From Sebastes aleutianus (Eukaryota > Chordata > Actinopteri > Perciformes > Sebastidae), in the NCBI GenBank assembly GCA_916700875.1, contig CAKAKS010000072.1:38892614-38956613 (forward strand): 64,000 nucleotides of DNA. The letters are read 5' to 3'. Under the pieces are notes generated by a model. The model worked only from the letters and a program-made list of their open reading frames with translations. It ran no database searches and had not been told where the DNA came from. The number at the start of each line of letters is the position of its first letter. The first letter of the stretch is position 1. Both the position numbers and the translations under genes were made by a program. Shown one piece after another: positions 25,424 through 38,100 of the stretch.

Positions 25424-26500
25424 AAGGTGCTTCCAGACAGCGAGTGGCTGCTGCCACGGTGCTCTGTATTTCACATTAGTGGCAGCAGGACACAAAGCCG
25501 CCGCGACGGCTCCTGGCTACCTCCGAGTCTACCACCTCGTACCCAGCCCAGTCTCGCGGCAAAGCGTGTAATAGACACGCCTGTCCACCAGAGGACAGCG
25601 TGTCAGTGTCACGTTTTGTGTCGCCGAGATGTGAATATTACACGCCTGCATGGAGTGTTTTGTAGTGGCGGTTGTCGCGTGATTACAAGGTTTGTCACGT
25701 GTTGTCTAGTGTTGGAAGTCGTATAAAGTAGTATATAAAGTGAGGAAGCCCACTTATGGCGGGTGGGGAGGTGGATGGGTTCAACAAAAACGAGACTGGT
25801 GTTTTGTTTTGCAAGTTACGTTAGTGATTTTGTCAGGTGTTTTGTAGTGACGGTTGTGTTTTAAGCCCGACCATGATGCTTTTCCTTAACCTGACTAAGT
25901 GTTTTTTTTTGCCTCAGCCTAGGTCAGTGGCTTTGTCGCCCCCTGCTGGTACTACATGTTAATACAGGTGTGTAATATTCACGTCTCTGCAAGGCAAAAC
26001 GTGACACTGACACGCTGTCCCTGGTGGACAGGTGGGTCTATTACACACTTTGGGTTTCTGTACCATATACTACAGGCTGCTGCTATCTAATCTCATCACA
26101 CAGCTAAATAGAGCAGGTTGTATCTTAAAATAGGGAAACAACGATGCCACCATTAATACAGCAAGTTTTGCTAACTAGTCTCATAAAAGTTGCTAATTGT
26201 CTCAGACAGGATAATCAGATTTTGAGGCTCATGTTGCACCGTTTCTTGTCCTTGATCTGTCTGTTCACTGCTGGTGAAGAGGTATATAATTCAAAGAAAC
26301 TCAGATATCGTGTCCCTTCGCTGTAGTGTCAGTGGTTGTCATGGTCACACGGAGAGCAAGTTGGAAAAGTTGAATCATCATAAAGTCTGAATGCAGCAGC
26401 AGCCGCCCTCCCTCCCCCCGCTGACCGCGGTGGCGTGTGGATGCTGTCGCGGAGGCGGAGGCGGCGGCAGCGGCAACCACTCGCTGTCTGAAAGCACCTT
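25424..26500. mobile_element. Outer element of a nested pair, TIR AAGGTGCTTTCAGACAGC
   Basis: AAGGTGCTTCCAGACAGCG at 25424 is mirrored at 26500, where the opposite strand reads AAGGTGCTTTCAGACAGCG. The match continues through AGTGG and a GC-rich CTGCTGCC-like stretch. A second palindromic element sits inside (25560-26052). The right shoulder (26390-26480) is strongly GC-rich. It is non-coding. Confidence 0.75.
25560..26052. mobile_element. Inner palindromic element nested in the outer one
   Basis: The arms of about 86 bp are inverted copies: CAAAGCGTGTAATAGACAC and GACAGCGTGTCAGTGTCACG on the left. The opposite strand of the right arm (25967-26052) gives CAAAGTGTGTAATAGACCC and the same GACAGCGTGTCAGTGTCACG. 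The roughly 320-bp loop includes GTTTTGTAGTGACGGTTG, which also echoes sequence just inside the left arm. Confidence 0.8.
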
Positions 26501-27104
26501 AATTCCAGGCTTTACTTGTCATCATTTTTGCATGTCATGACCGGGTTGTCCATTTGCTGTCCTGCCTCGCTGCAGCAGGGGACATTAAAACATGGTGCCA
26601 TCTCTGTTTGCTATAAACAGTGATATGAATCCAAACAGAAGCTTGTCGTCATGGTGAGGGTGAGGAGAGGACCACTGCCATGTGTTGGATATTACATGTG
26701 AACCAATATACTTCCATATCCAAATTGATTAGTGAGGCTGTGTATCATTGCTCTACTCTGACATTTGCAATTCCACCTAACCTCTAGTGACACTTCAGGT
26801 GGTGCAACATTAGTTTCCTAGTGTTTTGCTGAAACTTTTAGGAATGATGCATTGCTCACTGCTGCACTGTCTGAATCCCCGAGGGGAACTACATCTGTTG
26901 CCTATAACTAGATAGCGTTTTTCTTGCTCAGACCCAGAGGAGGTGTTCATCAGTCAGAGGGGAAGACATGTTTTCCGGTGTCTCTCGTTGAGCCTTCATA
27001 GTGCTCAATGGATTTCTTACTGAGCTCCTGCACATGTGAAAAAATCACAACTATAAGATTCGTCTTTCAGGTCTGATTATTTATTATATTTTAGAGAGAT
27101 ATGT

Positions 27105-27686
27105 AAACGTGATAACGTGTTAACGCCACTAATTTCTTTAACGCATTAATGCAATCTATCTTCCGGAGGTTGTTGCGGGCTGAGTTGTCACGAAGGAGGC
27201 TAAATAACGCTCCAGACTTACGCTAAATTTTGGGTGAGGAAAAACTGTCATGGCCATTTTCAAAGGGTCCCTTGACCTCTGACCTCCAGATATGTTAATG
27301 TAAATGGGTTCTATGGGTACCCACGAGTCTCCCCTTTACAGACATGCCCACTTTATGATAATCACATGCAGTTTTGGGGCAAGTCATAGTCAAGTCAGCA
27401 CACTGACACACTGACAGCTGTTGTTGCCTGTTGGGCTGCAGTTTGCCATGTTATGATTTGAGCATATTGTTTATGCTAAATGCAGTAACTGTGAGGGTTT
27501 CTGGACAATATTTGTCATTGTTTTGTGTAAATATATACAGACATTTGCATAAAGCAAGCACATTTGCCCACTCCCATGTTGATAAGAGTATTGAATCCTC
27601 GACAAATCTCCCTTTAAGGTACATTTTGAACGGATAAGAAATGCGTGATTCATTTGCGATTAATCGTGATTAAATATTTTAATCTG
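27105..27686 (-). mobile_element. hAT-like MITE family C, copy 1
   Basis: Shared family marks are GTTAACGCCACTAATTTC at the left, GGGTACCCACGAGTCTCC, GCCTGTTGGGCTGCAGTTTG and TTTGCGATTAATCG at the right. Both termini are lost: the right one is replaced by the A-rich array that begins at about 27690. Confidence 0.85.
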
Positions 27687-27689
27687 AAG

Positions 27690-29129
27690 AATTAAAAAAG
27701 TCCAAAAAATGAAAAAGAAAATCTGAAAAATGTAAAAAAAAGAAGTAAAAAAAGTCTGAAAAAATGTCCGGTAAAGAAGTCTTAAAAATTTCAGAAAAAA
27801 AAGTCTGAAAAATGTCCGTTAAAAAAGTCTGAAAAAAAAAAAAAAATCTGAAAAATGTCCGATTAACAGAAGTCTGAAAAATGTCAAAATAAAAAAGTCT
27901 AAGAATGAAAAAAAAAAATCTGAAAAAGAAAAAAGTCTGAAGAATGTAAAAAAAAAAAGAAAAAAAGAAAGTCTGAAAAATGTCCGTTAAAAAAGTCTGA
28001 AAAAAAAAAAAATCTGAAAAATGTAAAAAAAAAAAAAATTGTCTGATAAAAAAGTCCAAAAACTGAAAAAAGAAATCTGAAAAATGTCCAATTAACAGAA
28101 GTCTGAAAAAATGTCCGGTAAAGAAGTCTGAAAAATTTCAGAAAAAAAAGTCTGAAAAATGTCCGTTAAAAAAGTCTGAAAAATGAAAAAAAAAATTGAA
28201 AAATGTAAAAAAAAAAAAAAAAAAAATGTCCGATAAAAAAGTCAAAAAACTGAAAAAAAAGAAAGTCTGAAAAATGTCCGTTAAAAAAGTCTGAAAAAAA
28301 AAAAAAAATCTGAAAAATGTCCGATTAACAGAAGTCTGAAAAAATGTCCGGTAAAGAAGTCTGAAAAATTTCAGAAAAAAAAGTCTGAAAAATGTCAAAA
28401 TAAAAAAGTCTAAGAATGAAAAAAAAAAATCTGAAAAAGAAAAAAGTCTGAAGAATGTAAAAAAAAAAAAAAAAAAAATCTGAAAAAATGTCCGATTAAA
28501 AAAGTCCAAAAACTGAAAAAAAAATGTCCGATTAACAGAAGTCTGAAAAATGTCCGATAAAAAAGTCTGAAAAATGAAAAAAAAAAATCTGAAAAATGAA
28601 AAAAAAATGAAAAAAAAGTCTGAAGAATGTAAAAAAAAAAAAAAGAAAGTCTGAAAAAATGTCCGATAAAAAAGTCTGAAAAATGAAAAAAAAATCGTAA
28701 AAATTTAAAAAAATTAAAAAAAAAAAGTCTGAAAAATGTGCGATAAAAAGTCCAAAAACTGAAAAAAATACCTGAAAAATGTCTGATTAACAGAAATCTG
28801 AAAAATGTCCGGTAAAAAAGTCCAAAAAATGTCCGAAAAAAAAGTCTAAGAATGAAAAAAAAAAAAAAGTCTGAAGAATGTAAAAAAAAAAAAAAAGAAA
28901 GTCTGAAAAATGTCCGATTAAAAAAGTCTGAAAAATGAAAAAAAAAATAAAAAAAGTCTGAAAAATGTCCAAAAACTGAAAAAAAAAATCTGAAAAATGT
29001 CCGATTAACAGAAATCTGAAAAATGTCCGGTAAAAAAGTCTAAAAAATGTCCGAAAAAAAAAGTCTAAGAATGAAAAATAAAAATCTGAAAAAAAAAAAA
29101 AAGTCTGAAGAATGTAAAAAAAAAAGAAA
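27690..29129. repeat. A-rich tandem array of AAGTCTGAAAAATGTCCG units
   Basis: About 1.44 kb is built almost only from short variants of AAGTCTGAAAAATGTCCG plus oligo-A spacers. Longer blocks recur: TGTCCGATTAACAGAAGTC then TGTCAAAATAAAAAAGTC then TAAGAATG appears around 27855 and, expanded, around 28320. Similar blocks appear around 28525 and 29000. The strand bias is extreme, with A dominating. The Phe-rich open frames on the minus strand are a by-product. It is flanked on both sides by pieces of family C. Confidence 0.95.
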
Positions 29130-29198
29130 TGATATGTGCTTAATCAGGAAAGGATGAATGATGTTACATGGCGGTTTTATGACTCTATTTATAATAAG

Positions 29199-29432
29199 AC
29201 ATAGGATTTCTGGACAATATCTGTCATTGTTTTGTGTTGTTTATTTATTTCCCATAATAAATATATACATACACATATATAACGCAGCATATTTGTCCAC
29301 TCCAATCTCCCTATAAGGTACATTTTGAACAGATAAAAAAATTTGTGATTAATTTGTGATTAATTGCGATGAACTATGGACAATCATGCGATTAATCCCA
29401 ATTAAATATTTGAATCAATTGACGGCTCTAAT
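29199..29432 (-). mobile_element. hAT-like MITE family C, copy 2 (partial)
   Basis: ATTTCTGGACAATATCTGTC, TATAAGGTACATTTTGAAC and AATTTGTGATTAATTGCG match the terminal third of family C. It repeats the part already present at the end of copy 1, in the same orientation, on the far side of the A-rich array. Confidence 0.8.
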
Positions 29433-29795
29433 AGTTTTAGTTTTTCATAAAGAGTTTTGTTTCCATTTAGTTTCAGTTTACTAACAATATTTTTCACTGC
29501 CTATTTCCTTTTTAGTTTCAGTTTTAGTTTACTATAATAACCCTGCTCTACACAACAATGTGACCACCCATCCAGGTCAGATGACAGCCAGAGGAAAGTC
29601 AAATGTAAATTCAATTTCTGTTTGGTCTTAAAGAGGTTTCAACACATCCTAGACGCGTGAGAAGTGGATAAAGGGTCCACAATGAGTCGTGAAGCATCTT
29701 AAGGACCAAACTACTACTTTAGTTGCCTCTGACTCTCACAGAACAAACTAAGGTGCAAAACTTGTAGATAATCTGTAAGTATTAAATACTTGACT

Positions 29796-29876
29796 TAGTA
29801 CATTTTGAACAGATAAAAAATATGCAATTAACTTGCGATTGATCGCGATTAAATATTTAAATTGATTGACAGCCCT
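29796..29876 (-). mobile_element. hAT-like MITE family C, copy 3 (terminal fragment)
   Basis: GTACATTTTGAACAGATAAA and GATCGCGATTAAATATTT end in TTGATTGACAGCCCTTA, the complete TAGGGCTGTCAA-type terminus. The rest of the element is absent. Confidence 0.8.
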
Positions 29877-30894
29877 TAGTGAAATATAAGTAAATAATAC
29901 AAATAAGAATAAGAAATGAGAATATAAGAAATAAATGCATTCAGACCTAAAATATACTTTAACCACAGTGCAGATAAGTAAATACAAAATACTGAGAAGT
30001 GGGATCTATTAAGTGTGTTAAATATAAATGCCAGCACGGTATATATAATAATTCAATAAGAATATCTCTAGAAATGTCCAGTATGACTGCAGTATTAATG
30101 GCAGAGTATTGAATTATTCTACAGTTACACCTATAGAAATGGCCATGGGTTGTGGCTGTGTGGCCAGGGGGGAATAGAAGTGACAGCTAGTGTCCCTCTT
30201 TGGGACACTCGTCTCTCCTAACTGGACATGCGGCATGGATGAAGGCTAAACTTATTTATGAAGACATGTTGGAATGGACTCAAGCTGTCAGCAGCTGTGA
30301 TGGGGGAAAAAAAAAAGACAGCTTGTGTCCTCATCCATTTTCCTCTCCAGTTTCTTCTCATTATTCTTCCCTCTCTTTCTCTTCTCTTACCTCTCGTCTT
30401 TTCGTTGGCTCTCTCCCAGCAGCTGTGCTTATGCTAATGCTGGTATTAATCATTATGCGAATGTGACTGTTAATCACTATGCTAATGTCACTGTACCTCC
30501 CCATAAAACCGGTGGAACGGCTGCATACAAGGACCTGTCCTCTTCTCTTCTCTCTTGCTCCCTCTGTCCCTTCATGTATTTAATCTTTCAGTTTATATTT
30601 AAATCCACACTATTAGTAAATTACATTTTTTACAGTTATTATTTTTTTTTTGTTCTCCCTTCTCGTCCTTTCTCCCACTAGACTGTTTATTCCACCTGTT
30701 CATCTTCTGCTTCTTTCATCACTATTGTTTCATCATGACTGAACAAACAGTGCTGATAGTTCACGCGCTAAAAAACGCCTCATTCAAGCCAAACATATTT
30801 TTTAACCCCTTCATCACACAGTTCTACTCTGATAAGCTGGTTCACTCCTCCATGTATCACTCTGCTCTCTCTCTCTTTCATCCTGTATTGTTAA

Positions 30895-31490
30895 TAATAA
30901 TAATGATAATGAATTAAATTTATATAGCACACTTTAAAATACAGCGAAATCTTAAGGTGCTTCACAACAAGGGCGAAACAATCACAGACAACGTTGCAAC
31001 ATGCGATTAAAAGCGTCGAAATAGGACAAATAAAATTATAGACAAATTACTTCCTGACGTAATTTAAAAGCAACTAAAAATACTATGAAATCGTAGTGAT
31101 TATAAAACCCTGGGGGAAAGCTAAAAGGAACAGGTGAGTTTTAAGATTAGATTTAAAAACAGCAAGTGAGTCTGAGGCGATCCCCCATGGTTGGCAGCTT
31201 AGTCCGTGGCACGGTGAGGAGGTTGGAGTTGCCAGACCTGAGTGTCCGGGGTGAGGATTGAGGGGTGAGGAGTGAGGTGCGTTGAAGACCAGGAGGATCA
31301 TCTTGTAGATGATCCGATGGTTTATTGGAGTCAGTGAAGGGGAGTGGAGGACTGGGGTGATGTGATGTGATTTACGAGTTCTGGTGAGGATGCTGGGCGG
31401 CACCGTTTTTGGACATATTGTAGTCTGTGGATAGTTTTGCGAGGAGAGAGTTGCAATAGTCGATGCGTGAGCTGATGAAGTCCCTGTTGC
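30895..31490 (-). pseudogene. L2-type LINE reverse transcriptase C-terminal relic
   Basis: On the minus strand, conceptual translation gives DYCNSLLAKL (about 31440-31465). After a frameshift it gives LTRTRKSHHITPVL (about 31345-31385) and FKSNLKTHLFLLAF (about 31115-31160). These are well-known signature stretches of the reverse-transcriptase C-terminus in vertebrate L2/Maui-type LINEs, in the right order and spacing. The + strand TTTATATAGCACACTTTA at about 30918 resembles the AAGCGCTATATAAA-style 3' end of such LINEs. The copy is truncated at its 5' end and carries frameshifts, so it is inactive. Confidence 0.8.
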
Positions 31491-31887
31491 CCCACCTTCC
31501 CCCCTCCCCTCCGCCCGCTCTGCCTCTCCTCCCTTTGAAATGTTTGCTGCCACACGCTGACAGAGCGGCGTGACATAGACGGGGAATAGACATCCACGAG
31601 GAAATCCCACATATACATTCACATATGTGTGAGGGACAGAGAGAATAAGAGCATTCATGTGTGTCAGCATATGCAGTCATGCATAATGCAGTATGCTGTA
31701 TACAGTATGTGTGTGGGAAAAAAGGAGTTAGTGTGTGATTCTGTGGATGTGTGTGTTATAAATGATTGCAAGTGACAGCAGTCAAAACCCGACACAACCG
31801 ATCCCTTTCTGTGCCAATCTCAGTGGAACTAAAATGATAATGATCTGTGTGTGTGTTTAGCTTTTCCCACCAAAAAATACCATTTAA

Positions 31888-32187
31888 AGGAGAAAAATAG
31901 GCATTAACGTAACAAAATATTGATTCATGTTTGATCAGCGTTGCCTAGTTTGACCGTTTTGTCGGAGTTCGCGAGTGATTGACAGCCGGCTCTCATAGAC
32001 GGCAGATGGACAGAAGACCTCTGATCAGCTCTGACTGCTTGTTTTCCTCCGGTCTGTGAAATCTTGCAGATGCTGTTAGGAGCACCGGAGGACACAGAGG
32101 GACATGATGTCAGTATATTGCAACCGTTTTAAAAAAAATACCTTTTCTTATTTATATTTTCTCCAATCTCACCTACTTCAGCTTTAA
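31888..32187 (+). mobile_element. TTAAAG-ended MITE family D, copy 2 (partial)
   Basis: It shares GTGATTGACAGCCGGCTCTC and GTGAAATCTTGCAGATGC with copies 1 and 3, and ends TCACCTACTTCAGCTTTAA. That is the terminus missing from copy 1. The left half is missing. Confidence 0.8.
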
Positions 32188-32712
32188 TAAATAAATAAAA
32201 CATGTGTTTATTACATATATTTATTATATATTAACGTAGCATATGGTATTTAAAAAAAAAGATTTCCCCAGTTTAAAAATCTAAATATTCTCCAAAAAAA
32301 TGCAATGCTGTGAGGCAGCACATAAAAACACATAACAATAATCTAATGGTATCTCCATTTTTCTTGCTATTGTGACACAGAAACATAATATATTCATTTC
32401 TGTGGTTTATTTATATGAAGTGATAACTTTGTTTTCTTGGCTTTTACATTTTACCTCCATCTGTCTGCTCAGTAGTTGATGCTGCGGTGTTTTTGCACCG
32501 CAGTTTTCAGAGATCGTCTACCAGTCATTCGAGTGCTGTATTCTCTTTTTACCGGGAATGATCTCTTGACGAAGTTTAAGTTTATGTAGATGAAACTTTA
32601 TTTTGTTTGCGTGTCTTTTCAGGCTTGATGGCTGTTGAATTTTTACCCAATTTCTACTTGTATTTGTTGTCAAGAGAGAAACACAAATGACGAAACGCTC
32701 ATCCTTCATCAT

Positions 32713-32828
32713 TTTAAAGACACAATGAGTAGGATTTTACTACTAAATCATACCAAAATAATCCCTCTCAATCATCATTCATGACCCACTAGAAGTGTGT
32801 GGTGGTGTCTGTATCTGCAGAGACAACA
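32713..32828 (+). repeat. Partial MITE related to family E
   Basis: It starts TTTAAAGACACAATGAGTAG and continues GACCCACTAGAAGTGTG, then GTGTCTGTATCTGCAGAG. This resembles the start of a common fish MITE. It abuts the next repeat without a gap. Confidence 0.5.
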
Positions 32829-33422
32829 CATTCTCACTCCCAACTCGTCAAACACCGCCGCCTGGTCAGTGCCTCTCGGCCTCAGAGATCGACGCACTGG
32901 GTTACTTTTGGATGAACCGGGGACGGCGTGTCAATATACGCTTGCTACATGCATAGTGTCCTTTCAAAATAAACTTCTGTTTTCACAGGAAGTTAGGTCA
33001 AGGCAACACAACAACTAAGGAAACGCTTGTGCTTGATGTTATCTTCACTGGCTAACGGCTCACGTCACTCACAGGACTAACGATACTAAAGAGTCACCTG
33101 ACTAACGACTGACGTGACAAAATAAGTCAACGTTACTTTTAGTTTCACACGGGACATGAACAGCGGCCTCCTTTGTGAAAGTATTGTGTTTGTTTGACCA
33201 ATCCACCTCCCCTCTCACCTGCACTGAGCGGACTCGCACGCTCTTTATACTATGTCAGTTGTTCTGACCATCTTATAAACGCCGCGGGTGGGTTAACATT
33301 GGAGTTAGTTGAAAGCCCGGTGCGTCCTATACAGTCGCTAAGGGTGCCTCTGTGCGTCAGTGTCCGATGCTGAGGGGCACTGACTAAGCGTCGGTATTTC
33401 AGTTGGGAGTGAGAACGGGTTG
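32829..33422. mobile_element. Family B element, copy 2, with both inverted ends
   Basis: The left end CATTCTCACTCCCAACTCG is mirrored by the right end, which reads AACCCGTTCTCACTCCCAAC on the opposite strand (33401-33422). Near the left CTGGTCAGTGCCTCTCGG is likewise mirrored near the right by AGGGGCACTGACTAAGCG. The middle has the shared TTTCACACGGGACATGAAC. This copy best defines family B as a TIR-bearing element of about 0.6 kb. Confidence 0.8.
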
Positions 33423-34679
33423 GTTAAATGGCACCCTACCAACAGGTAAAAAAGCACGCATCCAAGAGGAAGCTACGAAAAATGGTAGACACCGCGGAAA
33501 AAAACACAAATATAGCCAGACGAGACGCCAAGCGGACAAAGCTTGTTCCAAAACGATCCCGCTGGCGAGCACTATAACCCTTCTTGAGCGGGAGAGGAAG
33601 GGCCAACTTTGAATGAATCAACTAATCCGACTCATTCTGTCTTTAATTTGCTTCTGATTAATTCCACATACACTAAAAAAATAATCTAGTATTGCATCTG
33701 TATGTTGTCCAGTCCATCCTCGCCCTCATTCTCTAAAACAGCCCTTTCTGCTTCGGTCTGTCTCTCTCCTGCTTGTGTTTTGTTTGAGTCCACGAGTGTC
33801 AGTAGCCATTGTTTGTGTTCTGAGATAAAGGCCTGTTATTAGGCATTAACGCCACCAAACTACACTGCTATTTAGTTTGGCTGTAATCACTCCCTGACCA
33901 TTATTCACCGACAATACACTGGAATTATATTAAGTGTTAGAAAACCAACTCATCTCACTTTTAAATGTACTATAGCCAATGATAGAATATAACCAATGAA
34001 ATTAATTCATGCTGGACATGTCCGCACAGAGCCTCTGATTTATTATTATACTAACCTTAAACTGGGAAACTTTAACCATCATCCTCATCAATACATGACC
34101 TTTACTTTCAGCTTCTTTCCAAAATGGAGATAATTTGTTTGGGAATGAACACCTTCACACCGTATATTCTTCAGGCTCTCTACACTATCTTTTATCACAG
34201 GATTGGCAGATCTCATTTCACTGAATAGACAATTTGTTCCTTCCAGAAGCTGCAATTCATTTTAATGGTCAACCTTTCCCCAGTTAAGCGTTCTGTTACA
34301 TCTATAAGTCTCACTTCTTACAGCAGTTAAGCGCCGGCGTTGGCGACAGCGCAGACAAATGAGATGGCTTAATAAAATTTCAGAGAGGCCGTGGAACAGA
34401 GCGCAGGTACTTTTTAGTTTAATGTGCTGACACTTATTGGTGGAGGGTAACATGTGTAGGAGTGAGTGAGAGACAGATAAAATTAATTTGAAATTGGTAA
34501 CCTAGAGTATCTCATACTTATAACAGTAATGTTCTCTCGCTGTCTTTTATGGCACTAAACGCTCGTGCCATAAAGCGTTAGAAGGTCACTAAAATGGCAC
34601 TGATCTTCAAACATTAATGGAGCTAGAGCTTTCAGCTTCTTGCAGTGGCAGATGGTGGAACAAGTCATTGGGTTACTGT

Positions 34680-35185
34680 GAATCAAGCCACCAGGAAGAG
34701 CGCCGGTCGTTGATGCCAATTTTCTTAGTGGCGAAATGCTGGTACTACAACTTCCGTGTCCGTCACGTGATGCCGTTGGGCCCAAAAAGACTTTTTCCCA
34801 TAGACTTACATTGGGAAAGAGACGTCTTTAACTCAGCGGATAATTTTTTTTTAGGCGAATCAACTTCCCAGTATGAACACTCTCATAGCCCTTATTTAAA
34901 TCATTAGGTCCTAAAAGTTGTAAAATGCACCAATCGCTGAATCCAGAGTTATTTCCCTTCCTCCGTTCATGTGAATGAGATCCAGACCGATGGCTGGAGC
35001 GAGGGCTGGGAGGCGGAGTTAGCAAGCCATGACGACAGCGTGACGGCTGTGACCCCGTGAGAGAGCGGCCGCTCCTGCGTCTACTCTATGGAACCAATCA
35101 TGGATGTATTAAGAGATCTGGATATAGCGTTGGAGGCGGGGCCCCGTTCATTCCTATGAAAGTTGCTCAGTGGCGCATTAAGCCT
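34680..35185. repeat. Family F repeat segments (related to 63281-63506)
   Basis: GGAAGAGCGCCGGTCGTTG with ATGCCAATTTTC (34690-34730) is the reverse complement of the end of the element at 63281-63506. ATGGATGTATTAAGAGATCT, GCGTTGGAGGCGGGGCCC and TTCATTCCTATGAAAGT (35099-35165) match its start. The two parts lie in opposite relative orientation here, so this is a rearranged or composite copy. Confidence 0.65.
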
Positions 35186-38100
35186 AAATGTGCTTGCAGC
35201 TAAACAACAACAGTTCAGCTTACCCTCACATACACCTTTTTTTCTCGGCTTAAATTTTCATCCACCTCATCACACTTCCATGGATCGATTCTATCCCATG
35301 TTTCCCTTCACCTCTCACAGCTTCGCGGTCGTCTGCGGTGTAACTCGCCTCATTGTGCTGAATGTCAACTATAATATTTAGGCCATTTATTTAAAGGAAG
35401 CAATCGATAATTCAATAGTGTCATCAATAGTTCTCTGTGCAATCAGGTGGACGGTATTGATTGAGGATGGTTAGTTTAGATGGATTTGGTTTGGCTGGGT
35501 TTTTTTGGGTTCTCTTGGGAATTTGACAGTGGATTATTGAGCTTTGTCTAGTAAAAACACCGCCGGCCTTAATTAACTCTTCAGCTCCTTTGATTGAACA
35601 TCTCCTGCTGTGATGGATAATATTGGACACACGTGAAAGGAAGACTTTGAATGCTACATTCTTGGTTTTATAAAGCTTATAATATGTTATTCACACACCT
35701 AATGAGTTAAAAAAGAGAGAGCTCAATAAAAAAATACAAAATCTACTGAACGTCTGCCCCTCTCGTCATTTTCTATTTGCTACTTGATAATTAGATATGA
35801 TTGGACTTGACATTTGACTGTTACTAGAGGAGATAAATACTGAAATAAAATTCTAAAATCAATTCTGGGCTACTTTTGATTAAGTTGGGGTGTAGATGTA
35901 GATTGTTGCACTTTCTACCTGTAAGTCCGGTGTGACTGTGTGGAATTAAGACCATGAATCTAAACCCCTTCTGTTGTAAAGATGGTATTAATGTGGAGCT
36001 TCCTTCTTTTCCTCTGGTGTCACTCTCAGTGTGCTTTTAAGAGTGATTAAGTAACACGTTCCAAGGTCTTCAATGGCCTCCCACTACTTTGTCAATCTGA
36101 CATTAGTAGAACCTCTGAAAAACTGAGCTACATCTGCACTCAAAGCAACACACTTTTCTAGTGCTTTGCCAAAAAATGTTAGCGGAACCCAACCCGGTGC
36201 CAAATAACATGAATCACAGTTTGAAAGTAAGTAGAGAATGTGATTCCCACGAATTCTGAATTATAATTGCGCCAATATCTTGAAATTAATTAGTAGTTTA
36301 ACAACTTCAACAAGTAATCAGACCCCAGAGAGGTTGACCCCACAGATTTAATTTATAACTCCCCCCCGTGTGTCTCATCCCCCTCTGCTCCAGACAGCCC
36401 CGTGCTGCTGATGTCATGTAATGCTGCTCTGCCTTCATGCTGGTTGCTGCCAATAGATGTTATTGTCAGCTAGGCATCGCCCACTGGGCCTGCGGGCGCT
36501 GCAATAACACACTGGCTCCTGTAGAGAGATGGTTAAAGGGTATAACACCAGTGTTTGTGTGTGTGTGAATAGGTAAGGGGTCATTCAAGGTGAGCAGCAG
36601 CCTTCAAAGAACCGCAGAGCCAGTAATTAGCTCAGAAGGTTTCCTGTACGCGGGGTTGAGTGTGTGTCAGCATCACTAGCATCACCTCTGTTGTTCCTCT
36701 CCTGTGTTTCCGTCCTCCTGCCTCCTCTCGTGCCTTTCATTTTTTTTGCTTTCACGCACCTCGCAGCCGTCTGTGCAGCCATGGCGACGTGGTAGAAGTC
36801 AGGTGGTCCGACCCGGTGCTGCGTTCCCTCAGACCTGCGTGCTTGTGTGTGTTATTTATAACAGCCTGTCTGGCTATCCTCAGAGAACCACTGTTAACTC
36901 ACTGGAATTACTTTCACTATACACTGCTGCTGTACTTACAGTATGAGGCATTTTTGCAACTTTATACGGCAGAATTTATTTGTTAATTTGTATTTTTTAA
37001 CATAGTTTTGCAAGTCAAGAAAGTCTCAGTTTGTTGTGAAAAGGCAGAAGCGTAGCTCTGCTGCTGGACGCTGGGCAGGTGATGATGGTTTAGAGCAGGA
37101 CGTCATCGGCAATACGTTGTGGATAGAAATTCACCGAGCTGTGTGCACCTCAGGATGATGTTATGAACCCAAACACGATGGCGTTCGCTTTTCGGACGTA
37201 TCTGGGACTTCCACGACATGTTCAACACAGCAGTAGTGGTTGTTTCGGCTGTGTTTGATGAAACGAAAGTTTGCTTAGCCTTTGGAGTGAACACATCCAA
37301 GCACTGCAGCACAGGTAAACTATAAATGAGGACGGATAAGTCCATGCAAATGACTGATGAATTACAGAAATGATAGAATTACTTTTATTTTTAAGACACA
37401 AATATTATAAATTAATTTTTAAGATAGGACATTGGTAATAAACTTCCAGGCAGACGGAGAGTGAAAAACTGAGACAGACCCAAATGAAGCCATCCTCCCA
37501 AGTTTGGTAAATGAGAGTCATTAGTCTGTCATTAACACTGGCTTCTAGTGATTGCTATCTGCATGGTGTTATCGTGGGAACTGTTGACTGGCGTCTGTTA
37601 ATGTTGTTCTGTGAACCGAAAATTTGCGTCTCAATTTAGGAAGCATCTCGTCCCCGCTGAAAGTAATACTTGTCCCTCCAGATACCACACTTTGTTCCTC
37701 TTGTTAATATCAGGAATATGAATGTCTCAGCCAAATTATGATGATGACAGACAATAGCAAAATGAAGAGGACAGTGCATTCTCAAAACAATCAGGACTAA
37801 TTGATGACCTCCCTGCACAGATAGAGATGTTAGAACAATGCAGAGAGAGAAAAGAAAATAGAAATCTAAAAGGCTAAGAAGGGAATAGATGAAGCAAGGG
37901 AAGGGAAGGAGCTGCAGAAGTAGACTTGGACTCGATCACAAATAAGTCATAAAAAAGAAGGCTTGAGCCAACACTTGAATTTGAATGTGTAAAGACTTAA
38001 CTTTTTTCTCTTTTTTTAAAGTCCAAAAGTCAAAATTTACTGAATAAAGATAGAAGTAATCATTTCCAGAATTCACAACATGTTTTTTCTAACGAAATAT

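Noticed and set aside
27679..28972. Phe-rich open frames on the minus strand
   Set aside because: They are translations of the poly-T strand of the A-rich tandem array. The frame stays open only because the repeat lacks stops.
33403..33612. Lys/Arg-rich 69-codon open frame
   Set aside because: It begins inside the inverted end of a family B element and matches no domain I recognise. It is probably chance.
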